9,667 bases of DNA from Methanobacteriota archaeon (GTDB lineage Archaea > Thermoplasmatota > Poseidoniia > Poseidoniales > Poseidoniaceae), in NCBI GenBank assembly GCA_002727695.1, contig PBXT01000010.1, positions 16,266 through 25,932 of the forward strand. Direction: 5' to 3'. Position 1 is the stretch's first letter; the number at the start of each line of letters is the position of its first letter. Under the pieces are notes generated by a model. The model was not told the DNA's origin. It searched no databases and was given only the letters and a program-made list of their open reading frames with translations. A program made the translations under genes and the position numbers. Positions 1 to 6,876 of the stretch are shown here, piece by piece.

Positions 1-1074
1 CATGAGGGTGGAGATATTGACGCATGGATAGTCGACGATGATATTGACGAGCTATTCGATGAAGAGGACAGATTCCGCGGAGGAGATTCGTTCGTGGGTC
101 CGATTGCATACATCGCTAATTTCGATTTAGATGATCACAAAGGAGACGAATTGTGGATAGCAGATGGTGATGGGATTCATGGATTGTTCTATGAATCGCT
201 AACAGAGTACGTAACTATTGAAGCAGAATTAGATGCAGAATCGATTATGTTCCTAGATGGTAACACAATCAAGGCAACTCGAAGCGCAGAGTACCAAGAT
301 CCAACTAATATCACAATGTCGATGTTCGTATTAGATAGTGGTGAATTCGATTACGATACAATGTACAATATCTATGGCATTCAGTGGGATGATATGGCTT
401 TCTTCGTTGGAATCGGTCTTGCAGTGTTCCTTATGGCAGCACTAATGATTCGCCCTGAATGGTACATCGTGAACACAGTAGGTGTATTGGTTGGCGCTGG
501 CGTAATCGTTATGCTGGGAGTAACTTTTGTTCCTACATTAATTGTAATCTTCATGGTACTTGCTGCAATTTATGACGCTTGGGCGGTCTACCGCTCAAAG
601 CACATGTTGGACCTAGCAGACACAATGATTGGTCTAAACTTACCAATCTTGTTGGTAGCTCCTCAAGAAAGCGGTTACTCGATGCTTGATGAGAAGGATT
701 CAATCCGTCCACCAGAGGCTAAGATTGAGGCTAAGGAAGGTGCTCCTGTAGAGAGTAAGGCGGAATCTGTTCCGAAGCAGGTCGTAAAGCGAAAGAAGCC
801 GAAGGAAGCCATGTTCATGGGACTTGGTGACGTAATCTTCCCAGGAATGCTGGTCATCTCTTGTGTGAATTACATTTCAGAGAGCGGACTAGCGGTTGGA
901 ATCTCAGCTCTAATTGGTGGCTTGATTGGATATGTTGTTTTGATGACCTATGTGGCTTCAGGAAGGCCACAAGCAGGTCTACCGTTGCTGAATGGTGGTG
1001 CGATTTTAGGATACATCATAGGCGGCCTGATTTTCGTAGGTAGTGCTGCATTTTCCTTTGGAATAACGTTGTGA
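1..1074 (+). CDS. Presenilin-type intramembrane aspartyl protease (archaeal PSH family), 5'-partial
   Basis: Predicted membrane-embedded aspartyl protease of the presenilin/signal peptide peptidase superfamily, cleaving transmembrane helices. The frame is open from base 1, so the N-terminus lies upstream; residues are numbered from codon 1 (357 present). Residues 1-130 are acidic and soluble, including NFDLDDHKGDELWIADGDG (residues 40-58), which resembles an FG-GAP/VCBS calcium-binding repeat. Six hydrophobic helices follow. Family signatures are RPEWY before TM5, the catalytic YD pair (Y191-D192) in AAIYDAWAVYRSKHM, the second catalytic Asp in GLGD (D277), and GLPLLNGG (about 326-333) in place of PAL. 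The loop between the two aspartates is Lys-rich (KRKKPKE), which fits a cytoplasmic side. TM1-3 should lie upstream. A GTG at 94 preceded by GGAGGAGAT (79-87) is an alternative start, but it would give a protein lacking TM1-3, so I prefer read-in. serS follows after 9 nt. Family assignment is firm; the substrate is unknown. Confidence 0.88.
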   Translation, partial: HEGGDIDAWIVDDDIDELFDEEDRFRGGDSFVGPIAYIANFDLDDHKGDELWIADGDGIHGLFYESLTEYVTIEAELDAESIMFLDGNTIKATRSAEYQDPTNITMSMFVLDSGEFDYDTMYNIYGIQWDDMAFFVGIGLAVFLMAALMIRPEWYIVNTVGVLVGAGVIVMLGVTFVPTLIVIFMVLAAIYDAWAVYRSKHMLDLADTMIGLNLPILLVAPQESGYSMLDEKDSIRPPEAKIEAKEGAPVESKAESVPKQVVKRKKPKEAMFMGLGDVIFPGMLVISCVNYISESGLAVGISALIGGLIGYVVLMTYVASGRPQAGLPLLNGGAILGYIIGGLIFVGSAAFSFGITL

Positions 1075-1083
1075 GTTGATTAC

Positions 1084-2367
1084 ATGTTAAGTATGGATTT
1101 GTTTCGAAATGAAGCGGATAAAATACGCGCTGATCATGACAAGCGTGGAATTACTCATGAAAGAATAGACCAAGTCATCGGATTGGATGAGCAGTGGCGT
1201 GGCGCTTTGAAAGAGATGGAAGAGGGCCGCAGAGAGCGCAATCAAGCAGCGCGAGGAATCGCAGATGCAAAGAAGAGCGGTAACAAAGAAGAAGCCGACA
1301 GAATCATGGCTCAAGTCAAAGACTTGGGAGAGAGAATCGCTGCTTTAGACGAGAAGGCAAATTCCCTACTCGAAGAGAGAGACAGCATCAGAATGCGAAT
1401 CCCGAATCTTCTACACGATGCAGTTCCAAAAGGTGATGATGAATCAGGAAACACTCAACTTTCGCTTCATGGAGATAAGCCTACGTACGATTTTGAGCCC
1501 AGAACTCACAACGAGCTTATTGAAATGAACAAATGGGTAGATTTGGAGCGTGCTGCAAAGATTGCAGGTAGCCGTTTCTTCTTCCTAAAGGGGGACTTGG
1601 CAAGGCTTGAGTTGGCTTTGCAAACCTATGCAGTCGATTTCCTAGTATCTCGTGGGTTCACTTTCGTTCAACCTCCAGTTATGATGAACCGTCAAGCCTA
1701 CGAAGGCGTAACAGACCTTTCAGATTTTGAGACTGTAATGTACGGAATCACCCCAGACCCGCTTTACATGATTGCTACTAGCGAACATCCTCTAACTTCG
1801 ATGTATATGGACGAAGTAATCGAACCTAGTTTACTCCCAATAAAGATGGTCGGTGTAAGCCCTTGTTTCCGTAGAGAAGTGGGCGCTCACGGCCTGTCAG
1901 ACCGTGGAATATGGCGTGTTCATCAATTCACCAAGATTGAGCAAATTGTGATTTCACATCCTGATGAATCATGGGACCATCACGAAGATTTGCTGCAGAA
2001 TTGTGTCGACCTTTGGGACAACTTAGGACTCCATTACGAGGTAGTTAACATCTGTACAGGTGATATGGGGACCGTTGCTGCAAGGAAATATGATTTGGAA
2101 GCATGGCTACCTGGTGCTAATGCATTCAAAGAAATCGTATCTTGCTCAAATTGTACAGATTACCAAGCAAACAGGCTACGAATGCGTTACAGGACCGCAG
2201 AGGGTAATGCTGCAGTTCACACTCTTAACTCGACAGCGGTTGCTACAAGTAGAGCTCTGGTGGCGATTATGGAGCAAAATCAACTCGAAGATGGCAGAGT
2301 GACAGTTCCTGATTGTCTAATTCCATTGATGGGCGGTAAAACCCACCTTGAGCCGTGCCAGTGGTGA
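1084..2367 (+). CDS. serS: Seryl-tRNA synthetase (class II, common type)
   Basis: Charges tRNA-Ser (and tRNA-Sec where present) with serine in the cytoplasm. The length, 427 aa, is normal for the common SerRS and not for the rare methanogen type. Residues 1-110 form the charged N-terminal coiled-coil arm that grips the tRNA long variable arm. Class II motifs follow: motif 1 around GFTFVQPPVMM (191-201, P198), the substrate loop ATSEHPL (231-237), motif 2 PCFRREVGAHG to RGIWRVHQFTKIE (260-286, ATP-binding Arg at 263), and motif 3 LNSTAVATSRALVAIMEQ (381-398, Arg390). The start at 1084 lies 9 nt after the protease stop; GTGA at 1071-1074 is a weak Shine-Dalgarno match. An in-frame ATG at 1093 is an alternative. 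The gene is probably co-transcribed with the protease gene. Its stop is 6 nt from the convergent stop of the deoxyhypusine synthase gene. Nothing essential appears missing. Confidence 0.96.
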   Translation: MLSMDLFRNEADKIRADHDKRGITHERIDQVIGLDEQWRGALKEMEEGRRERNQAARGIADAKKSGNKEEADRIMAQVKDLGERIAALDEKANSLLEERDSIRMRIPNLLHDAVPKGDDESGNTQLSLHGDKPTYDFEPRTHNELIEMNKWVDLERAAKIAGSRFFFLKGDLARLELALQTYAVDFLVSRGFTFVQPPVMMNRQAYEGVTDLSDFETVMYGITPDPLYMIATSEHPLTSMYMDEVIEPSLLPIKMVGVSPCFRREVGAHGLSDRGIWRVHQFTKIEQIVISHPDESWDHHEDLLQNCVDLWDNLGLHYEVVNICTGDMGTVAARKYDLEAWLPGANAFKEIVSCSNCTDYQANRLRMRYRTAEGNAAVHTLNSTAVATSRALVAIMEQNQLEDGRVTVPDCLIPLMGGKTHLEPCQW

Positions 2368-2373
2368 ATCTAA

Positions 2374-3405
2374 TTATTCGCCTTTGAATAGATCTGAGCC
2401 AAGAAGAGGCAAAAGGACAGATGCATCCCCTTCTACGCACACATTCGGTGCTTCTGGGCGCATCTTACCCCAACTAATCGCTTCACGTAGGCGTGCGCCA
2501 GAAAGGCTTCCATCGTGCTCAGGGGCTGTGGTGATGTAGATTGCAGAATCTAGGCCGCCACGGTATTGATTCCACCAAATAACGTGATGCTTTGATATGC
2601 CGCCTCCAACCATGAGAGCGTTTGATTTCTCAACATCCCATGTTAGGTCGCTCATTACTTGCTCATCGGCTAGAGTGTCGATGTGGAAATCACGATATTT
2701 TTGCCTAAACATGAACAACTGGGCTCCAATACTCCCATCAGTGATTCCAGGAATGCATACTGGGATTTTATTCTTGTAAGCCCAGTAAATCAATGAATCA
2801 GGAGTCCCTATTCTCTTTCCGAGCTCCCATACAAGGTGGATTGAACCGAATCCAACCCATGCATCTGCTCCTTCTTTACCAGTTTCTGCAAGGCGGTCAT
2901 TTCTGATGTCTTCAAGCACTGGAAGAACCACTGCTTCGATAATTTCACCATAACTAGCGTTAGGAACGATTACATTACCCAGTCGCATCAATTCATGCTC
3001 TCCCAACTCAATGTCATCTAACTCGAATGCACCGTGATAATAGTGCTTGTACGCTCTAGCAATGTCGTGGTCAAGCATTCCACATGTTGTTGAAACCACA
3101 TTGAACATTTTTCGCTTTACAGCTTCAACAAAGAATCCCCTTGTGCCAGTAGCACACAAACAAGCAGGGAAAGAGAGCCAGTTAGTTACTTTACTTGCAT
3201 CGCCATCAACTTCATCGATTTCTGCTTTCATGTCTTTGAGAATATCTCTTGCATATGCTAATTTAGTTGCTGTGAAACCACCGGCCGTTGCCATCTGGTC
3301 GATAAGTGAAGAAGCATCTCCTAGTGATGCAAAATCGTAGTCTTTGACCGGCTCGTCAAATGACTCAGGGTCGATTGCCATAGTCAGTGGGCGAGGCTTT
3401 CGCAT
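2374..3405 (-). CDS. dys: Deoxyhypusine synthase homologue (divergent)
   Basis: Deoxyhypusine synthase moves the aminobutyl group of spermidine, via NAD, onto a lysine of translation factor aIF5A. The 343-aa protein aligns with the human enzyme (recalled sequence) from about human residue 238 to 343 with a constant offset of 15 and no gaps. Retained are the catalytic Lys (K314 in EAISWGKM, human K329), W312, E308, H273 in GGGISKHH, Y290, TDG (D223) and GDAS (D327-A328). Three spermidine-contacting residues differ: human D243, N292 and D316 are A228, W277 and L301. The NAD-side motifs are also altered (CLCATGTRG at 82-90, TTCGM at 106-110). Substrate preference may therefore differ. The start at 3405 is supported by GAGGT at 3410-3414, four nt before the ATG. 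A Met at residue 9 is a weaker alternative. It is the last gene of the minus-strand cluster, 18 nt after uvrB. Family confidence is high; exact function is moderate. Confidence 0.88.
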   Translation of the reverse strand: MRKPRPLTMAIDPESFDEPVKDYDFASLGDASSLIDQMATAGGFTATKLAYARDILKDMKAEIDEVDGDASKVTNWLSFPACLCATGTRGFFVEAVKRKMFNVVSTTCGMLDHDIARAYKHYYHGAFELDDIELGEHELMRLGNVIVPNASYGEIIEAVVLPVLEDIRNDRLAETGKEGADAWVGFGSIHLVWELGKRIGTPDSLIYWAYKNKIPVCIPGITDGSIGAQLFMFRQKYRDFHIDTLADEQVMSDLTWDVEKSNALMVGGGISKHHVIWWNQYRGGLDSAIYITTAPEHDGSLSGARLREAISWGKMRPEAPNVCVEGDASVLLPLLGSDLFKGE

Positions 3406-3409
3406 ATGA

Positions 3410-3414
3410 ACCTC
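3410..3414 (-). promoter_or_regulatory. Shine-Dalgarno site of the deoxyhypusine synthase gene
   Basis: On the minus strand GAGGT lies four nt before the ATG whose last base is 3403. It matches the anti-Shine-Dalgarno end of 16S rRNA and supports the longer start over the Met eight codons downstream. It lies in the 18-nt gap after the uvrB stop. Confidence 0.6.
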
Positions 3415-3423
3415 ATGACGGTT

Positions 3424-5709
3424 TCATGACGACTCCAAGTCGCGTATTTTGTCTCGCAACATAGCCGCTCTTTCGAAGTCTAATTCTAGCGCAGCTTGGT
3501 TCATCATCTCCTTTAATTCTTCAATTGAATAATTTAATTCTTCAATTGGTTGTGAAATGTTACTTGTCACTGAATCTGAGCGTGCCCATTGGCCTGCACC
3601 AACTCTCAAATTGCTGGCCCAATCTCCTCCTTTGCGACCGCCTTTGGAACCAACTAATCTCTTGCCGCCAGCAGTTCCTGCGATTAGGTCATCAATGTCG
3701 CTTCCCATCTGTGGAAGTGCTTTCTTGATGGTGGCAGGAGTGATTCCAAATTTTTCATTGTGAGCCATTTGTCTGTCCCTTCTCTCCAGTGTTTGTTTGA
3801 TTGAAGCAGTCATCGGTGGACTCATTGTATCCGCATACAAAATCACCTTGCCATTAGAATTTCTAGCAGCTCTTCCAATCGTCTGTAACAGGCTTCTTTC
3901 ATTTCGAAGGAATCCTTGGCGGTCTGCATCGAAAATCACAACAAGGCTGACTTCAGGAATATCCAATCCTTCTCTAAGCAAGTTAATTCCTACAATAGCA
4001 TCTATGTGACCGATTCTTAGAGCATTGAGGATTTCAGTTCTCTCGATAGTGTCGATCTCTGAATGAAGATGGTGCGCCTTGATTCCCATCTTATTGAGGT
4101 AATGTGCTACTTCTTCTGCAAACTTGATTGTAAGTACAGTCACCAATGTCCTCTCGCCCTTTTCGATTCGAGCATTGATTTCAGATAGAAGGTCAGCAAC
4201 TTGCCCTTCAGTTCCCCTAACTTCAATCGAAGGATCGAGCAATCCAGTAGGTCGAATTTCCATACGGGGAATGTGTTCAATCATTTGCAGCATGTCATAC
4301 ATGGTTTCAGAATCAGGATGCTTCTTCGAGTATTCTGGCTCTTCAACTCCGCCGCCGCCTGATACGTGTCTGAGGCCGATTGGAACGTCCTGTCCAGTTA
4401 CTTCACACAGATGTAGTAATTCTCGCTCTCCAGGGGTGGCGCTGACGTACAGCATTTGAGGGACTAAGCTTTGGAACTCTTTCAATTTCAGAGGGCGGTT
4501 ATCTGCCGCTGACGGTAATCTAAATCCGTGCTCGATTAGATTCAATTTTCTGCTACGGTCTCCGGCGTACATACCTCCAACCTGTGGTAGAGTCACGTGA
4601 GATTCATCCATTATGACAAGGAATTTTTTGGGGTCTCCGTGGAATTGTTTTGCTGCAGCGGCAAAGAAGTCAAGCAGACAGTAAGGGCGCTCGCCATGCT
4701 TTCTTCCATCAAAGTGCATTGAATAATTTTCAACAGCTGTGCAATGGCCTACTTCTCTCAACATCTCTAAATCGTATTGAGTACGTTGTTGAAGCCTATG
4801 TGCCTCGATATCTTTGCCTTCACTCTTTAGTTCAGCAAATCTACCATCTAATTCGGTTTCGATATTCTCGAGTGCTTCTTCGAATCTTTCTGGAGAGACC
4901 ATGAAGAACTCCTTGGGATGGATCCATGCTTCATCTAATTCGTCTAGAATCTCCCAAGATACAGGGTCACAAATCTGTATATGTTCAACGCCATCGAATC
5001 CAAATCTTACTCTCAGAGGATCATCACGGCTCGGCATCCAAACATCGAGGTTCTCGCCACGCAAGCGAACTTGTCCCCTTTCTAAATCCGTATTTGTTCT
5101 TTCATACTGTAGCGCTACTAGCTCTCGAATCAGGTCTATTGGTTCGATTGCTTGGTCTACGTGAATTCGACAATGGTAGGATAGGAAGGTCTCCGGGGCG
5201 TTAAGACCGTATATGCAAGATACCGATGAAACGACTACACAATCGGGTCTGCTAACTAGGCTTGCAACGGTTGCGAATCTTTCTTGCTCTATTCTTTCAT
5301 TGATTGACAACTCTTTGTCGATGTACAAGTCTCTTTTTGGAAGATAGGCTTCTGGCTGATAGTAGTCATAGTGAGATACGAAATACTCGATGCCATTTTC
5401 TGGGAACAAACCAGCCATCTCTTGGTAGAGTTGGCGTGCTAGAGTTTTGTTGTGGCTAATGATGAGTGTTGGGATATTCAACCTCTCAATTATGTTGGCC
5501 ATGGCGAAGGTTTTCCCTGAACCTGTGACGCCTAAAAGCACACATCTTTCCTGTTCATTTTCCAATTGAAAAATTAATTTTTCAATTGCTTTTTCTTGGT
5601 CGCCAGCGGTGCCGTGTTCGGAATGAATTTTGAAGCGGGATGTCTCTGGTGAAAGCGTGTCTTTCACCGCCCCTTCCAGGGCCTTCGAGATGTCGAAGGG
5701 GTCACTCAT
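3424..5709 (-). CDS. uvrB: UvrB, excinuclease ABC subunit B, with insertion
   Basis: Damage-verifying DNA helicase of bacterial-type nucleotide excision repair; UvrA loads it and UvrC cuts beside it. In order: Walker A GVTGSGKT (60-67), the aromatic beta-hairpin region HYDYYQPEAYLP and following (113-169), Walker B IMDESH (366-371), motif III SATP (423-426), motif V GINLLREGLDIPE (574-586), motif VI QTIGRAARN (609-617), and a C-terminal UVR domain (about 724-759, LELDFERAAMLRDKI) that contacts UvrA/UvrC. The length, 761 aa, exceeds the 673 of E. coli. The excess is about 20 residues at the N-terminus, about 42 inserted at 428-485 between SATPG and RPTGLLDP (with a GGGG stretch), and a longer Gly/Lys-rich linker before UVR. 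All catalytic motifs are intact, so it should be active. The start at 5709 lies 11 nt after the dehydrogenase stop; GGAAGTGA is a weak ribosome site overlapping that stop. UvrABC in archaea is generally regarded as acquired from bacteria. Confidence 0.97.
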   Translation of the reverse strand: MSDPFDISKALEGAVKDTLSPETSRFKIHSEHGTAGDQEKAIEKLIFQLENEQERCVLLGVTGSGKTFAMANIIERLNIPTLIISHNKTLARQLYQEMAGLFPENGIEYFVSHYDYYQPEAYLPKRDLYIDKELSINERIEQERFATVASLVSRPDCVVVSSVSCIYGLNAPETFLSYHCRIHVDQAIEPIDLIRELVALQYERTNTDLERGQVRLRGENLDVWMPSRDDPLRVRFGFDGVEHIQICDPVSWEILDELDEAWIHPKEFFMVSPERFEEALENIETELDGRFAELKSEGKDIEAHRLQQRTQYDLEMLREVGHCTAVENYSMHFDGRKHGERPYCLLDFFAAAAKQFHGDPKKFLVIMDESHVTLPQVGGMYAGDRSRKLNLIEHGFRLPSAADNRPLKLKEFQSLVPQMLYVSATPGERELLHLCEVTGQDVPIGLRHVSGGGGVEEPEYSKKHPDSETMYDMLQMIEHIPRMEIRPTGLLDPSIEVRGTEGQVADLLSEINARIEKGERTLVTVLTIKFAEEVAHYLNKMGIKAHHLHSEIDTIERTEILNALRIGHIDAIVGINLLREGLDIPEVSLVVIFDADRQGFLRNERSLLQTIGRAARNSNGKVILYADTMSPPMTASIKQTLERRDRQMAHNEKFGITPATIKKALPQMGSDIDDLIAGTAGGKRLVGSKGGRKGGDWASNLRVGAGQWARSDSVTSNISQPIEELNYSIEELKEMMNQAALELDFERAAMLRDKIRDLESS
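3512..3548. repeat. 16-nt direct repeat inside uvrB (21-nt period)
   Basis: TTTAATTCTTCAATTG occurs exactly at 3512-3527 and again at 3533-3548, 21 nt apart. On the coding strand it encodes IEEL twice, seven residues apart (PIEELNYSIEELKEMM, 721-736), at the entrance to the UVR helical domain. CAATTGAA (3522-3529) and TTCAATTG (3541-3548) also form an 8-bp inverted pair around an 11-nt spacer. A coding origin (heptad repeat) is sufficient to explain it. Confidence 0.7.
5563..5588. repeat. Perfect 26-bp palindrome inside uvrB
   Basis: The 26 bases from 5563 to 5588 equal their own reverse complement. They begin and end with CAATTG and have an A/T-only centre (AAAAATTAATTTTT). The site lies over codons 41-49 of uvrB (IEKLIFQLE region). 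As mRNA it could form a hairpin about 11 bp long with a 4-nt loop near the 5' end of the message; as DNA it is symmetric enough for a dimeric binding site. No function is known. Confidence 0.75.
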
Positions 5710-5720
5710 TCTCTCACTTC

Positions 5721-6446
5721 CTAAGGTAGATATAATCCGCCATTCACATGAATTACTGCACCGGTAATGTAGGAAGATTTCTCGCCTACCAAAAACGACA
5801 CGACTCCCGCAATATCTTCAGGAGTTCCGATTCTTTTCAGTGGAACTTCCTCTTCCCGGCTGGCTCTTTTTTCTGGACTATCGCCTGCCAAAATGTCAGT
5901 GTCCACAAATCCTGGTGCGATGACATTCACTCTCTTTCCTTCAGGTGCAAGTGATTGAGCTAGGGAACGTGCCCAAATTGAAAGGGCTGCTTTAGATGCT
6001 GAGTAGTCTGCACCATGTGGCGACCCTCTAGTTCCTAATTGGCTACCTATGACACAGATTCTAGCATCTGTGGAAAGGTGTGGTTTGACTGCGTCCCACA
6101 CTAGGAATGCTCCTTCAAAGTTGGTTGACATAGTTCTTCGCAAATGGTCTAAGTCCAGTTCCTTGGCATCTATTCTGTCATATCTTCCATGGTTCAATAC
6201 TAGTACGTCGATACCTTCGATTACCCAAGGGTGGGTTGCTAACAGTGCCACTTCTCTGGCGTCTGTAACATCACAATTGGCAGCAACTGAATCAATGCCA
6301 GAATTGCGTATGTCGTCAACTACCATTTCGGCAGGTTTTGACGAATTACAGTAAGTCAGTAAAATTCTGTAACCATCTTCGGCCAATTTCTTGGAAATTG
6401 CAGCGCCAATCCCTCTGCCTCCTCCGGTCACAAGTGCGGTGCGCAT
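5721..6446 (-). CDS. Short-chain dehydrogenase/reductase, FabG-like
   Basis: NAD(P)-dependent oxidoreductase of the classical SDR family, 241 aa, the usual length. The Rossmann cofactor motif TGGGRGIG is at 7-14. CDV at 59-61 provides the Asp that commonly contacts adenine. NHG at 85-87 replaces the usual NAG. Catalytic residues N109, S135, Y148 and K152 (YSASK) are all present, and the tail GAVIHVNGGLYLP is typical of FabG-like members. Substrate cannot be read from sequence; 3-oxoacyl-thioester, sugar or quinone-related alcohols are all possible. The start at 6446 lies 29 nt after the MazG-like gene stop, with no convincing Shine-Dalgarno sequence. The stop is 11 nt before uvrB. It is probably co-transcribed with its neighbours, but nothing ties it functionally to UvrB. 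Confidence 0.92.
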   Translation of the reverse strand: MRTALVTGGGRGIGAAISKKLAEDGYRILLTYCNSSKPAEMVVDDIRNSGIDSVAANCDVTDAREVALLATHPWVIEGIDVLVLNHGRYDRIDAKELDLDHLRRTMSTNFEGAFLVWDAVKPHLSTDARICVIGSQLGTRGSPHGADYSASKAALSIWARSLAQSLAPEGKRVNVIAPGFVDTDILAGDSPEKRASREEEVPLKRIGTPEDIAGVVSFLVGEKSSYITGAVIHVNGGLYLP

Positions 6447-6475
6447 GGAATGCCTAGGAGGAGATACTCAATAAC

Positions 6476-6853
6476 TCACTGGAGGAATTGTGCAAGTTGT
6501 GGAGGTTGCCAACCTTCTGGTTTTAGCACTTTTCCATCCTCTCTACGTAGTACTTTCCCATCGACCAATTTCGCCATATTAGAGCGATGAACTTCATTGA
6601 AAGCATCATCATAGATATCTTGCATTCCATGATTGATTATGGTTCCTGCCAATATGTATCCGATGTCTGCTAGTGCATCGAGAACTTCTACTAAGTCTCC
6701 TGCTCTCGCTGCTTCGGCATATTCCTGAACTTCTTCGGTTAGTAGTTTGATTCTCAACTCAATCAATTCATCAGGTCCAAGCCCAGGCTGGTCCAGTTTT
6801 GGGATTTCGAATGCTTGGTTGAATTCTAGTAAGGACTTCACTATTGGATTCAT
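6476..6853 (-). CDS. MazG-like nucleoside triphosphate pyrophosphohydrolase
   Basis: Small all-alpha NTP pyrophosphohydrolase of the MazG/PRA-PH superfamily. Members hydrolyse (d)NTPs or related nucleotides to monophosphate and pyrophosphate, usually to cleanse the nucleotide pool. The Mg-binding signature is EEVQE (E40, E41, E44) followed by EVLDALAD (E56, D59, D63). The C-terminal part, FNEVHRSNMAKL, then DGKVLRREDGKVLKPEGW, is characteristic of the stand-alone phage-like and archaeal subgroup. The frame is open further upstream to 7039, but that part overlaps the prenyltransferase gene and is Cys/Trp-rich without family resemblance. I therefore start at the Met at 6853, which opens directly into the domain (125 aa). 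It lies 23 nt after the UbiA-family stop, with no Shine-Dalgarno. It is too short and lacks context for a histidine-pathway HisE. Exact substrate is unknown. Confidence 0.87.
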   Translation of the reverse strand: MNPIVKSLLEFNQAFEIPKLDQPGLGPDELIELRIKLLTEEVQEYAEAARAGDLVEVLDALADIGYILAGTIINHGMQDIYDDAFNEVHRSNMAKLVDGKVLRREDGKVLKPEGWQPPQLAQFLQ

Positions 6854-6876
6854 AGCCGAAGGGGAGTCTTGCCACT

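Noticed and set aside
2368..2390. Possible terminator between the convergent serS and dys genes
   Set aside because: Only 6 nt separate the stop codons; GAAT...ATTC pairing of 4 bp and a short AT run are too weak to call.
2348..2539. Plus-strand frame spanning the serS/dys convergent junction
   Set aside because: It begins inside serS in another frame and continues opposite dys; Arg/Ser-rich composition typical of a shadow frame.
4124..5204. Several 70-116 codon plus-strand frames opposite uvrB
   Set aside because: All lie within a region encoding conserved UvrB motifs; they are antisense shadows without recognisable content.
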